Positions 46,722-59,196 are shown, numbered from the stretch's first letter. The stretch: 64,000 nt of DNA from Henckelia pumila (GCF_033568475.1 NC_133122.1:146458861-146522860), one strand, 5' to 3'. The notes: generated by a model not told the origin, from the sequence alone. Numbers and translations: made by a program.

Positions 46722-47229
46722 AGCAGGGGCAATATAGCCTTTTCGATCAGAGGTCTATCTATTGAATTAAAAACAAGATCAAGTCTATATCCCTCATTTT
46801 CCCCAATTTGAAATAGAGTGAGGAGAATTTTTTGCCAGTCAAATAAGAAATCCTTTATTCACTATAAATAATCGCCGGAAATCTCAAAAACAAAAAAAGG
46901 ACTGGAGTCTCGAACGGGGTGGCGGCTGTTCGAAATAGTGGAGAGAATTTTTACCCTTTCTTTAACGTGGAAATTAACCGCTCGAAATCTCAAACCAAAA
47001 AAATTACTTCCCTAAAAAATGTCAACCATGGTTGGGTTTGAGTTTCTCACGTGTGTTTACACATGTTCATTAAGGATTATTTTTAAAAAAATAAAAAAAA
47101 CAAATGAGTCAATAATTTGTATACACATGGCAGCCAATAAGTGGATTCAGGTACTACCTTGACGGGTAGGGTCGAACTTACCCAAGAAGAGATGCTCCAA
47201 ATCCTCTAATTGGAAAGATAACTCGGAAA

Positions 47230-47373
47230 ACTTCATCCTACCCCATGAGTTTTATCCCATGTGATAGGTGAAAGCACATGATTAGTCAAATTATGCGGAC
47301 TCCCCCATAATTTGGACCAATGATAAAATTTCACCTACCCTATGGGGTAATGTCCATGGGGTAGGATCGAAGG
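47230..47373. mobile_element. Short MITE with CTACCCCATG ends
   Basis: About 144 bp with inverted ends of about 40 bp (ATCCTACCCCATG at left, CATGGGGTAGGAT at right) and an AATTATG-containing middle. Target duplication not resolved. Confidence 0.65.
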
Positions 47374-47529
47374 ATCCAGATAACTCCTACAACGTGGGAA
47401 TTTGTGGAAGGCTGGAACTCCCCACTATTTTTTTTTCTTTGTTCTTTTATTATATAGACGTTGCAGTTTACTGGCACCGATTTCGGAGTTTGGCAAAATC
47501 TCGGATTTTCTCAAGTTTCGATCCAACTG

Positions 47530-48720
47530 AAATTATGAAAAAAATATTATTTTTATGTCAAACTATTATTTCTCACTCCAAATATGTAAGAGTTGTGATT
47601 ATAAAAAAACACACACACAAAAACTATTATGAGTCACACATCCAATTTTGTGAAATGATTCTCCGACTCATTGAAAAGTATATTGGTGATATCCCGGTGA
47701 AATAGCCCGGGCTATCACCAAACCGAGGGATCATCAGAGAGCCCGGATGATGAATTACCCGGAGGTGACAGGAAAGAGGTTTTTAGGCAAGAGATTAGGG
47801 TTGGTGCAGCAGAGCTCGGGTGGGCAAAAAAATGACTCAGGCACTAGAGGGACCGGGTTTTTATGCCTTTAGTGGATAGGAAGAGGCCAAGTTACCTTAA
47901 CCAAGGGTTACTTATTCGTAAGAAAATGGAGACTACCCGATCATTAGGAGGGCCCAGCCTCGTGTGCTTTCTAAAGGCTAGGAAGAGCTCACGTCTCTTT
48001 AACGTGTGTTGACTCTTCTTTACGGAGAAAGTGATCAGAAAGCACGTTGCAACGACATGAGCTTTTCCAGAAATTACGGAAGATGTCACGTTGTATTAAA
48101 TGCTATCACTTCATATTTAATGATTGTCAAAAAATTCATGCAAGGTAATCATTAAGATAGTGTTTGCAATCTCTAAAAATAAGTGATTATGTAGATACCT
48201 AAATGTCCCAGTGGATTCCCTATAAATACCCCTTTTCCCGGGTCGAGTTATGGTACATTCATGCTTATATTCACGACACACTTTCATATTTACAGACATT
48301 TAATTTCTCAAATTCCTAAGCTCACTCTATACATCTTAATCTGACTTAAGCATCGAAGTGGTGACGTCCGAGGACCCTCCGGCGCTCTCACCCACTCAGT
48401 ACCCGTAAACCCATTTTATGATCATCGCATCATCTATATTTTTATGTCAAAAGTGTTATTATCCACTCTATATATGTATCGAGTTTGTAAATAAGAAAAT
48501 CACAAAAAACTCTTATGATTACAGATCAATTTTGTGATAAGATCTCCAAACTGAGGTGATTCGTGAAAAAAATATTTAATTTTTTTGTCAAAAATATTAC
48601 TTTGTGCTCTATATATGGATAGAGTTTGTCATTTACAAATAAACATAAAACTAATGTAAGACAATTACAAATATCAATTTTGTGAGTGGATCTTCGACCC
48701 GACTTGACCAATGAACTACT
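47530..48720. repeat. Tandem decayed MITE copies split by an LTR
   Basis: Three similar segments (47530-47683, 48435-48560, 48561-48720) share AAATATTA..TTTTTATGTCAAA, a TATATATGGATAGAGTTTG-like word and CAATTTTGTGA. They resemble the MITE at 7211 in composition. A solo Tat LTR sits in the first copy. Confidence 0.5.
47684..48434 (+). mobile_element. Solo LTR, Tat-like
   Basis: About 751 bp starting TGGTGATATCCCGG, with a TATA box at 48221-48228 (CCCTATAAATACC). It shares the GATATCCC start, the TATA context and a CTTAAGCATCGAAG block with the LTR at 5759-6420. TATAT lies on both sides (47679-47683 and 48435-48439), but this is low-complexity sequence and the right end lacks the usual CA, so the ends are uncertain. 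Confidence 0.65.
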
Positions 48721-49322
48721 ATTATTTATTTAAGTCCAAATTATTATTTTTCAAGAAAAAATATCATTTTTTGCTAGTTATGTTATAAATAAATATTGCA
48801 TAATATATGCTTTTTTGAGTTAACATATAACTTTTTATGTTAAAAATAAATTATATCATATATGTTGATTAAAAAAAATATCAATTTCTATATAAAAATA
48901 TTACAGAGGAACCACAGGTCCACATGAGTATAAAAAATATTGAGTTAGAAGATAATTTCTGTTTTTGTATTAGACTTCCTTTATTTTTTTTGCTTAAACG
49001 TACTCTTTAAGGAAACGATATGGTTGCATTATTTATTTGGTGGAGAATCAAGAATAATTTTTATTACTTGGCTGGAAATCAAGAATTAATTAGGCGACGT
49101 CGAACAAAAACCGACACTCTTTTCTTTCCTTTCCTTTCCTTTCCTTTTTTTTTTTAAAAAAAATATTTGTTTGGAAAGAACCCACCGATATGACCACCAA
49201 TAAGTGTAACAGTACATAAAATTATTATGAAAAAATAGTATTTCTTGGACCACGTTTTGCATGCACTAAGTGAAATAAAAATGTTTTTTTGATTGGTTTT
49301 TCAAGTTGGTGATCTATGTGAA
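48721..49322. other. AT-rich intergenic DNA
   Basis: No gene seen. A short CTTTC repeat lies near 49120-49147. Confidence 0.5.
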
Positions 49323-52020
49323 CAGGGGTGGATCTAGGATCGTATGTTTGGGGGGCCGAACTTGCACACACACAAAGTTACAAAAATAATTAGTATATGT
49401 TTGCATATAAATTTCAATAACAAATAATACAATAATAAAAAAATACAATACTTGAAGGTAAGATTAATATATTACTTTGTCAAAAAAAGATTCATATATT
49501 ACAAAAAACAAGCCAAAAGTTCCTTGAATGATGTATTCAATCAAGTATCAATTATAATTATCTAACTAAAAGGAATTCGACGTTCTTTTAAATTTTCAAA
49601 GTCTTTAATGATATCTTCGATGCTCACATTTCTAGCAATTTCTTTCTCAATATACACCATTAATGCATCTGATAGAAAATCATCCTCCATTTTGCTCCGA
49701 AGCCTTGTTTTCACAATATTCATCGCAGAAAATGATAGTTCTGTAGTAGCAGTGGAAACCGGAAGAGTAAGCACAAGTACGACCACTCTAAAAATGAGGT
49801 TGTATGTGACAGATTTGTTAGTCTTCACCAACCATTGACATAACTCTGAAATGGTCGAAAGACTTTTATACTCAGACCCTTTGACTACATTATACTCGTA
49901 GTGCTTCAACTGAATCTCCAATTGCTCTTTCTCGTCTCTTGTGAAATCTTGTGCATAGAATTTTTCAACTAGTTTACATATATCTGCAATTTTGAAAGAC
50001 TCCACTGCATTTTTAGGATTTAAGGCATTACTCAAAATGAGCAACTCCATAGCATTATCATTAAAACGCCCATTAATTTCTTGCAATTGTGAATCTATCG
50101 CGACATAAAAGAGTTCTACCTGATAATGATGCTCAATTGTGAAATTGTCTTGACACGACGAGTTCGACCTTTTCTATCAATATACGGAGCACTGAAATCA
50201 GGAATATCAATATTTCGAACATCACAAAAGGACTTCACTTCTACAAGCAAATCATCCCACTTTTTATCCCTCATCTGTTGAAGCAAATTCTTGGTAGAAG
50301 ATACAAGCTCCATTGCATTTATTATATCCTGAGACTTACTTTGTAAAGCTTGACAAAGGACATCTGTGATCCCCATAATCTCTTTCATAAGATGCAAGAT
50401 AAATACAAAATTAAAAGAAGTCATTTCATCATAAACAGACGTAGCATCTGCTCGTTGAGAAGGAAGTCCATCCTCCATAACATTAAGCAATATTGTACAC
50501 GATGCACTAAACATCCTAATTAGGCCTGCCAATGATCTCAAATGAGAACTCCAACGCGTATCAGCAGCTCACTGTAAAGTACCTATCTGATTAAGTCAAC
50601 GCCCTGTTTCAATTTCATTAACAGCAATCAAATGTGCAATATCATCTGCATGGGCATTCTTCAATTCATCATTGTGTTTACATGAAGAACCAACAATATT
50701 AACTATAAAAGTTAATTTATCAAAAAATTGATGAATAGATGTCACATTCTTTGATGCTGCAACTAAAGCCAATTGTAATCGATGAACAAAACAATGAACA
50801 TAATAAGCACTTGGGAAATCTTTCACAATCAAAGCTTGTAATCCATTAAACTCTCCCCTCATATTACTAGCACCATCATAACCTTGACCTCTGATCTTTT
50901 GAACATCCAAATTGTAGTGAGACAAAATAGAATATATAGCACTCTTTAAAGTCAAAGCAGCAGTATCAGATACATGAACAATCCCAAAAAAACGTTCTTG
51001 AATGAATCCATTAGTATCAACAAACCTCAATACTATAGACATTTGCTCTCTTTTCGACTCATCTCGGGCTTCATCAACAATTATGCAATACTTGGCAACT
51101 CCAATTTGCTCACGAATTGCATTTTTCACTCTCAGTGAAAGCATATGAAGTATTTGATTTTGAATATCATGACTTGTATACTTGACATTCTTTGGAGCTC
51201 TTGCAATTGCCTTTGAAAGATCGTCATTGTACATGGTTAGAACATCCAAGAATTCAAGAAAGTTACCACGATTAGACGAACTAGTTTCTCATCATGACCT
51301 TTAAATGGAATTCCTTGAAGTGCAAGAAATCGTACCACATGTATGTGAGCCTTTAACCGAAGACGATTGGTTGCAACTTGTTCAACATTAAAAATTTCGA
51401 ATCTCCTTGATATATGTTGCGGCTTGTTCATCAAATCATCACATGCTTTTTCAGCATTACGGTGAAGTGAAGATACATTATCTTTTCCTATATGAGCTAA
51501 GAAAGCACAATCTTTTCCATTTCTAACTTTCTTCTAGTTACAAAACCCATCAACAGTAAATGCATTTTGATTTGAGTATCATGATGGCCTGTTAAAGATA
51601 AAACATGGAAAACAATATACCTTATCTTTAGCGGGTGAATACTCCAACCAAGAAAATTGCTCATACCAAGCAGATTGAAATCTTCGAGGATGCTTATTTT
51701 TATTTAGTGGATATCCTCCAAGGATAGGTTGATATGCCTTCAGATTCAAATAAGTTCGACGAATCTCTTCTCGTTGCTTAGGATGATATTCCCAAATTTG
51801 TCGACGCAATCCTGGATCACGCTCCAAAGAATTGAGATCAACCTCCTCACTTTCTATATTTTTGAATTTTTTGGTTAAAATTTGTGATGGAGGATCATTA
51901 TCAATTGATCTTGTTGATGATGCCATGACAGTAGTTGTATCTAATTCATTTGCTCTCTTCTTTGAAAAAAACTTATCAAGTGTACCGAATTTTCCCATTT
52001 GAAATATCCAAATCCTGTGA
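49323..52020 (-). mobile_element. Decayed hAT transposon
   Basis: The left terminus CAGGGGTGGATCTAGGATCG at 49323 resembles common plant hAT ends. The transposase gene follows on the minus strand. I found no matching inverted terminus on the right up to 52700, so that end is lost or unrecognised. Confidence 0.65.
49562..51998 (-). pseudogene. hAT transposase, ZMYM1-like (TTF/DUF4371/dimerisation)
   Basis: Fragments read in order as one transposase of about 770 residues, which would cut and insert the transposon. N-terminal MGKFGTLDKFFSKKRA leads to a TTF-type zinc-finger region (WLEYSPAKDKVYCFPCFIF). Next comes a DUF4371-type RNase H-like core (CIIVDEARDESKREQM, GYDGASNMRGEFNGLQ, YVHCFVHRLQLAL). 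A C-terminal hAT dimerisation region follows (STATTELSFSAMNIVKTRL). Breaks: stops near 51580, 51535 and two near 50570-50600, and frameshifts near 51290 and 50140. Several stops look like single G-to-A or C-to-T changes. It is inactive. Confidence 0.85.
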
Positions 52021-52997
52021 CAATGAACAAATAAAATTAGCTATTCAAATCTTTCCAAATATCAAGCTCATCCAAAATTCAAAGCACACCATTAAAAAAA
52101 ACATGAATTCAGAAATAAAAAACTTAATTCAAAAGGCAGTTTCGAATCTGTAATACAAAAGACTTGTAATTTTTTTTAAAAAAAAACTATTACAAAGGTT
52201 TGTAATTCAAATAACCAACCAAGTCTCAATAAATTAAACCATGACCCATTTACCTACTTTACTTACAAGCTTCGAATTCCCCAAAAAATAACCCTAATAC
52301 AACAAAACATATATTCCAAGTATCCGACCAAAATTTTAATAAATTAAATTATGATATTTAAATATTGATTAATTATTCTTACCGTGTAACTGTGATATAA
52401 GCTAGACCAAAAAAAGAGTGAGAGTCGTTCTTTGATTCCCAATTTTCTTCTCCTCTGTTCTGTCGAAAACTCCCAGGCCAATTGAATACAATAATTATTG
52501 TTATTTATTTGTTTTAATTAATATATAATATTTGATTTTAAGTTTATTATATTTAATTTGGGCCTTTTGTAATGTAAAAGTAAAAGCCCAAATAAATGGT
52601 TGCTAAAAAACTAAAAAACTAAGCCGGGCGGAATATTAAAAACAAAAATGCACGAGAAGCAAGAATAAAAACTAAGCCGGGCGGAATATTAAAAAAAATG
52701 CGCGAGAAGCAAGAATCGAACCTCGCTCAAATGCAATATCTAGAAGCGTGTATCCATTAGTTTAAACATGGTTATTTAATTTAAGAGTAAGAAGTTCGAT
52801 TTTTTTTATTAACATTTTATTGGACTAGCTTCGCACAAAGTTTATTTAGTGCGATTTATTTGACTATAATAGTTTGTAGGCTACTGTGTTAGTCCGGAGT
52901 TTACCCAATACGTACCAAAATGTAGTGAAAGCTGGAAATTTTTTTTTTCTTTTCCTCCATTTGATTAAATAAATTTATGTGAGGCGTAATTATTGTA
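52021..52997. other. Intergenic DNA with a 55-bp duplication
   Basis: No gene. CTAAGCCGGGCGGAATATTA and the following CGAGAAGCAAGAAT are repeated at about 52619-52663 and 52672-52717. After the second copy, ATCGAACCT and CATTAGTTTAAAC could be an eroded tRNA-like piece on the minus strand. Confidence 0.5.
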
Positions 52998-53368
52998 CCG
53001 TTTGGTAGGTATGATGAGATAAATAATACATAGATAAGTAATATAATATAATAAAAATGATAGTTAATATATTATTTGATTTGATTGATGGATTATAGTT
53101 TATTTGATTTGATTGATTAAATTTTATATAAAAATGATAAATTACTATTTTTTCCTTTTAATAATAAATAAAATATGAATAATATTATTTATAAGGGATA
53201 ATATAGTAATTTAAATTAAATAATTTAATTGATGTAAGATAAATAATTGATGATTTGATTGATGTAAAATAAATAATTAATATATGGATAAATAATATGA
53301 TGATAAAAACATGAAATTGGATAAGATGAGTAGTTATACACAAATTAATAATATAAGCTACCAAACGA
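52998..53368. mobile_element. MITE with CCGTTTGGTA ends, copy 2
   Basis: 371 bp, starts CCGTTTGGTAGG and ends CTACCAAACGA, with TA on each side (52996-52997, 53369-53370). The interior matches the copy at 18093-18451 in the opposite orientation (GATTTGATTGAT, TTATAAGGG, AGATAAGTAATA). Confidence 0.7.
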
Positions 53369-53520
53369 TAGTCTTCTTTAAATATTGATTATATACTGAC
53401 ATTGCAAATATCATTTTCTTTATCAACTTTTCCCGTTACATTTTTTTCCCAATCTTATCATTTATTTATTTTCTTAAAAAAACTTATTTGTTATATATAG
53501 ATGATATTTAAGTGATTGAT

Positions 53521-55540
53521 TTGATGTATAATTCATTTTGTGTAACATTCCTTCTACCCTATAAATAGATGTGTATAATTGAAATGAGAATTAATTGATT
53601 TTCACTCATCTTTTCTCTATTGTATTTCTCTACTCTTTCATTCTCCTCCTCCCTTTTTCCACTAAATTTATAACATGTTATCAGCACGAGTTCTCTTCAA
53701 GGTAGATAAAAAAAAATATTATTATTATCTTTGTATGAATGCTCTCAAAGAAGCACAATATTTCGATATTATATTGATGCTTCTCGAAATCGCATAAATT
53801 TTACTTTTATGTGTATACTTCTAGTTAATCATTTATGCTTCTGAAGAAGTACAATGTTTGATTTTGTGTTGATGTTCTTGATGTAACACAACATGATTTT
53901 ATATTGATATTTGATAGATCTACGGATACAATATTTATCAATAATCACGAAGAATATTGATACAAGATATAAAAATTGTCAATATTGATAGATAATTTAA
54001 GATCCGACAATATTTATGAAGAATATTGACTTGATAGCATGATATATTAATATTCACCAATATTTCGGAAGAATATTTATTTGATTTTAAAAAAATAGCA
54101 AAATTTATGATTTAATATTTAAATAAGAGATTGTTTATATTCCTGAAAACCCAGAAATAACCCAAATTCCCCAATTCAGAGAAAACCCTAGATCACCTCA
54201 ATTATATTGAAACCGCAATTTATCCTGCTTTATCTCATTCACAGATTCGATTCGCCTATTTAGTGCCTATCAAATTCAAGCTCGAAACTTTTCAGATCAA
54301 AAATATTTATTCTAAATTTAAGATTTATCCATATTTTGGTAGAACTATCAATATTTCTTGATGGAATATTGATTCAAAATTTGTCAATATTTATGAAGAA
54401 TCAAATCTTCCGAGATTTGCCAAAATTCTAGATGAATTTTGATATTAGATTGCCAACGACAGTGATATAAGATATATCTAATATTTATCAATATTAACAA
54501 ATAATATTGATTCGAGATCTAACATATATCAATATTCCTGCAGAATTTTGATTAAAGATTCAATATTTGTTAATATTCTTGAAGAATATTAATTCAATAT
54601 GAATTATAAATATATTCTTGTTTGATTTAAATTTTCTCATCATATCTTTACATGCTTGCTTATTATTTGCATTCTTAATTTTTTTGATTTAACAAGTTGC
54701 TAATATATTATTTAGTTACAAACAAATATTTGATTTATTAATAACTATAGCAACATGACAAGTTTATATATATTTTCATATTCTACATAATACCATGTTT
54801 ATTTATATTTTCTTTGCACAAATCGTAATCTATACCTTAGATAAATTTAACTTATTTTTTTATGGGTATATCATTATTTAATCTTTTAGATGTTCACATC
54901 CTTCATAAAAATAATGATATAAGTTATATATTTTTTTTTTGCATAAATTATATATGTCTTGGATGTAATTATCTTTGAGCTATAACTTATCTAAATTATG
55001 CATTTATTTTTAGATTAATGAAGGAATATCACGATAAATGTCTAGCTGATAGTGGTACAACACACACCATCCTTCAAAGCAAAAGATATTTTTTGGAATT
55101 AACATTAGCCAAAAATAATTTTATAACAATCTCGGGTGCATCAAAAATTATTGAAGGTCATGGGAAGACAAAAGTCATTTTACCAAATAAGGTATATTGA
55201 AAATGCACTCTATGCAAGCAAATCTAGTAGAAATTTGCTTAGCTTTAAAGATATCCGCCGAAATGGATATCATATTGAAACATTGAATGCAAACAATGTT
55301 GAATATATTTGCATTACATCCATTATATCTGGCCAGAAGCAGATAAAAAAAAATATTACGTGCACTTCCCTTTAGGATGTATTACACAATAATAAAATCA
55401 ATTGAAGCAAATACAGTCACAAACAAGAAGTTTGTTGACAAGAAAGGTTTTGTATTATGGCACGACCGACTTGGTCACCCAGGGAGTTCAATGATGCGAA
55501 GAATAATAAATAATTCTCGTGAACATCCCTTAAAGGACGG
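53521..55540 (+). mobile_element. Truncated Ty1/copia element (Ale-like)
   Basis: A short LTR with a TATA box (53560-53567) ends near TTATAACA (53675). It is followed by a primer site TGTTATCAGCACGAG (53676-53690), a form I associate with Ale-type copia elements. Protease and pre-integrase remnants follow at 55018. Between 53700 and 55000 there is no gag frame, only AT-rich sequence with many AATATT words, so gag is deleted or decayed. At about 55540 the element is cut by gypsy sequence in the opposite orientation. The LTR start is uncertain. Confidence 0.7.
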
Positions 55541-55562
55541 TGTCATGCCAATTCTGCGATGG
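55018..55562 (+). pseudogene. pol: Copia protease and pre-integrase fragment
   Basis: Three overlapping frames cover the start of copia pol. The retropepsin active-site motif appears as CLADSGTTHTIL near 55040-55075. The next frame has NLLSFKDIRRNGYHIET. The third carries the GAG pre-integrase motif WHDRLGHPGSSMMRRIINNS (about 55458-55517). Breaks are a frameshift near 55190 and a stop near 55375. Integrase, RT and RNase H are missing because the element is truncated. Confidence 0.85.
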
Positions 55563-56821
55563 TAGCTATTGTTATATGCGAATTCTAATCATCGGCAAAC
55601 GATTCTACCAGGATAACCCAAAGTCCATCACTGAAGTCCTCAACATGTCCTCCAATGTCAGAATAGTCCTCTCAGACTGACCATCAGTCTCCGGATGATA
55701 GGTTGTACTGAGACTCAAGGTAGTGCCCAAGGTTCGCTGAAAACTACCCCAAAAACGTGAGGTGAACCTTGGATCCCTATCAGTGACAATGCTCAACGAC
55801 ACTCCATGCAAAACACACAATATCTTGAATGTACAATCTTGCCATGCGATCAAAACTTAACTCGCGATTGTACGGGAGAAAATGAGAAGACTTGAACAAT
55901 CTGTCCACCACAACCCAAATAACATCACACTGTCTGGAGGTCATTGGCAAGTGGGTGACAAAATCCGTTGTCACATGTTCCCATTTCCATTCCGGAATCT
56001 CCAAACTATGCATCAGACCACCCGATCGTCGGTGATCTGCCTTAACCTGCTGGCAAACAAGGCAACGAGAAACAAACTGATACACACTACGATTCATACC
56101 TTTCCACCAAAACCTGGTACGTAGATCCTTATACATATTGGCACTTCTTGGGTGCACGGTGAATCTACTACGATGTGATTGTGACAAAACTTCGTCTCGC
56201 AGGGCTAAGTCATCAGGAACCACAACTCTGCCAGAAAAACACAATAATCCATATGTCTGAAAATGAAAATCGGGTGTGTTGTCTCCCTGAGCAAGTCTTG
56301 CTAATTTCTGCGTCTTCGAATCAGAAAACTGCACTTCTCGGATACGAGCAAACAAAGATGGCTCAGCTAGTACTGAGGAGACTCGGATTCTCTGTTGTCC
56401 TTTCTTATGCCGAAACATAAACCTTGAAGAACAACATTCTCGAATGGTACTAGCCATTGCACTAATACTTAGAGCACTGATACTCATTTTCCGGCTAACT
56501 GCGTCCGCCACTGGGTTAGAAGTACCTGAATGATAATCTCACAATCATAGTCTTTAAGAAGGTCTAACCATCGACGCTATCGCATGTTCAACTCTGCCTG
56601 AGTGAACAAGTATTTCAAACTCTTGTGGTCCGAAAAGATCTCGAGCTTCTCACCATACAGGTAATGACGCCAAATCTTCAGCGCAAACACGATTGCTGTA
56701 AGCTCTAAATCGTGTACTGGGTAATTTCCTTCGTGGGTCTTCAATTTTCTAGAAGCATAGGCAATCACATGGTCATATTATGTCAACACACAGCCTAACC
56801 CTTGAAGAGATGCATCGATAT
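55541..56821 (-). pseudogene. pol: Ty3 chromovirus pol: RNase H and integrase
   Basis: On the minus strand, from 56821 down, come the end of RT (DASLQGLGCVL), RNase H ([39 protein letters not shown]) and integrase. The integrase has a zinc-binding region (HRSRFTVHP, CLVCQQVKADH), core motifs WEHVTTDFVTHLP and [13 protein letters not shown], and TDGQSER, so all three acidic catalytic positions can be seen. Stops and frameshifts occur near 56770, 56576, 56500, 55790, 55603 and 55590. The fragment stops in mid-integrase at the copia junction. The other half lies beyond the solo LTR. Confidence 0.85.
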
Positions 56822-58862
56822 TGTAACGCCCCGAAATTTATCTTAATTGAGTTTATTTGAGATAATCGGAGATTAAAGAATTCAAGAGTCGATTTGATTT
56901 TGATCAGGGTCTATTTTGAAATTTTCGGAAATTTCAGGGACTAAAATGCAAATATGAGATTTTATACAATATCTTATCTCCTTTGACTTGGTCTCTTCAC
57001 TTCTTCACCTCCTCCATCTCGCCTCCCTCCATTGAAGCTTGGAAACGCTTCTTCAAGCTTTTTAGATTCCGGTTTCTGCTCGATCCGTCCATTAGAATTT
57101 TATTTCGAAGGCAGATTCGTGATCCCGGCAGCGAGAGCTTCGTTCTATAGTAAGTTTTTCTCCGATTAGTTATATTTCTATTTTCGGATATTGTTAGAAT
57201 CGATTGAGTTTTGGTTATGATGTTCTTGAACTAGTTCTTATCGTTTATTCTCAGTCGGATCGAAAAGAGAGCGTCGTTCAGAATTGTTATGATTTTTGTA
57301 GCATATTTCAAAAATGGGGATTTTGTGATGTGTTGGTTTTGAATCAATATTGTTGTTTTGGTATTGGTTTGAGTTGATTGCGATGCTATACTGCTGTCTG
57401 TGTTTCCGGTTTGATCAGATTATAGTCATTATGCCGTCGGTTTGAGTTTTGGGATTTTGATTCGTTTGAATTTTTGAACCTTTGGCAGTTGGGTTTGATT
57501 GTCGTTGTTGATCTTCTTTTGCCTCCGTACAGATTCGTTTGAAGTTGGTTGAGCCCAGAGTTAGCGGGAATCGATCCTCGAAGAGTTGGACGAAGAGTGG
57601 TAAAGAGTTTACCTTGAGCGTTTGTTCTTGTGGTTGTTTGGATTTTGATATAACATCTTTTTGTGGCGTATCCAGAGTTGGAGCTATTTGAATCGAAAGG
57701 TACAAGCAGACATCGTTTTAGCGGGATAGAACACTCAAGACATATGGTTCTTGAGTTTCCCTTAAATCACATACTTGCATCAATACTTGTTCTAGAATGG
57801 GGAACTTGTATTTTTTTGATTAACTCTTGTTATTAGTTGAATTATGGATTAATGCTTGTGTTTCTATATGCATTCATCTTGAGCCAAATCTTTGATTTCA
57901 GCGGGCTGTACGACCTTTTTTGTTTAGACGTTTTGGGGGCTATATTGCGAGTGGCATGGGTTGTAAAAGTTCACCTAGTGTCAGCATATTCCTTATAGTC
58001 GCACCAAAGTCTAGAGGATGGAGACAGGGGGGCACCACCTCGATCGGGAGAGTCGGTGAGTTGTTACATGATCTCATCCTCGGGATCACAAAAACATAGC
58101 AGCAATTCCTTGATTATCAGAGTTGATATCCCGGTTTTAAAGACATGCATTTCATTCGTATTAACATTGAATATGTTGTCTTTATATCATGTTATTGAGA
58201 TATTACTTGTTATTGCATGTTATGTTGCTTTTACTGGGAATATCATTCTCACCGGAGCTATCCGGAAGTTGCTTTGTTTTTTATGTGTACTTGGCAATGG
58301 GTGGGGCAGGATCGAGTCAGCGGAGACTTGGTTAGCATCAAGATCGAGAGATAGAAGTGAGACTCGGTTTAGAAGTCGAACAACATGTCAATCTAGTTTA
58401 TATTTTGAAGCATGTTGAGAACTCGAACTTGTTGTTTATGTTGTATCGATTATGCGAGTATTGAGGTTTGTATGTTGTGGTTGCATGTATTTTGTACCTC
58501 ATTATGTATTGAATGATTTTATGAAGTTGAAGTTGGCAAGTTTATTCTGGAAATTTGTTCAGAGTTTTCCTCGCTCGATCGGTAGAGTTTGACCGATCGA
58601 GTGAGATGTCTATAGCCTCTTTTCTATTTTTCAAAGCCTTGCCTGCTCGATCGGTTGAGTTTTATCGATCGAGCGGAGCTGGTCCTTGAAGCGGACAGAA
58701 GCAGGGCAGAACTTGCCCGCTCGATCGGTTGAGTTTTACCGATCGAGCGAGGCACTGTTCACCAGAAAATTTTTAAATTTTTTTATTTGACTTATCTATT
58801 GGTTTATCTTAGCTTATTGTTTTAAGTACTCGAGATTAGATGTTTAGAACCGAGGTCTCACA
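56822..58862 (+). mobile_element. Solo chromoviral LTR inserted in gypsy pol
   Basis: 2041 bp from TGTAACGCCCCGAAATT to GAGGTCTCACA, flanked by GATAT (56817-56821 and 58863-58867). Removing it and one GATAT rejoins the RT and RNase H pieces of the host element. The ends resemble those of the LARD (TGTAAGGCCCGAAAA, GAGGTCCCCACA), so they are probably related families. It contains the three-hairpin block at 58570-58751. No internal region remains, as expected after LTR-LTR recombination. Confidence 0.92.
58570..58751. repeat. Three-hairpin palindrome block in solo LTR
   Basis: Hairpins at 58570-58605, 58642-58677 and 58716-58751. Arms are variants of CTCGCTCGATCGGT and its complement, loops are 8 nt (AGAGTTTG, TGAGTTTT, TGAGTTTT) and starts are spaced 72 and 74 nt. 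The block ends 111 bp from the LTR 3' terminus. Confidence 0.9.
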
Positions 58863-59196
58863 GATATAAACCACATAGCCCCTTTTCCTGATGGCAATGC
58901 AAGAACAAGTGCAGTAGTCAGCCGACTTTTTAACTCGTCGAAGCTCTGCTCGCACTCGCTTGACCAGACAAAATAAACATATTTTTTTATCAGCTGTGTC
59001 AGTGGTCTAGAAATTCGCGAGAAATTCTCGATAAACTGCCGATAATACCCGGCCAATCCAAAAAAGCTATGAATCTCTGAAGCTGTAGTCGGACGCGACC
59101 AATTCAAAAATGGTTTTGTCTTACTTGGATCGACTAATACTCCTTCTCGAGAGATAACATGACCAAGAAATATCACTCGGTCAATCCAAAACTCAC
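58863..59196 (-). pseudogene. pol: Ty3 chromovirus pol: C-terminal RT fragment
   Basis: The minus frame reads FWIDRVIFLGHVISREGV, SFFGLAGYYRQFIENFSRIS and CEQSFDELKSRLT, the connection between RT and RNase H in chromoviruses. It continues, after a one-base slip, into the piece left of the solo LTR at 56821. It is cut on its upstream side at 59196 by the Athila element, so the rest of RT is probably beyond the window. Confidence 0.85.

Larger units (their letters stand above)
45645..47192. mobile_element. 1.5-kb element with long terminal inverted repeats
   Basis: About 65 bp at 45646-45710 recurs inverted at 47127-47190 (AAGTTCGAACCTACC, AAGGTAGTGCCTGAATCCAC, TTATTGGCTGCCATG). Weaker similarity continues inward (CAACCATGGTTGGG against CCCAACTATGGTTTG). 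The interior holds a GAA run, a tRNA-like segment and a palindrome, and has no transposase. No clean target duplication was found. It is most like a non-autonomous MULE or foldback element. Confidence 0.6.

Noticed and set aside
59192..59196. CTCAC as the target duplication of the Athila element
   Set aside because: The right end of the element is outside the window, so the duplication cannot be confirmed.
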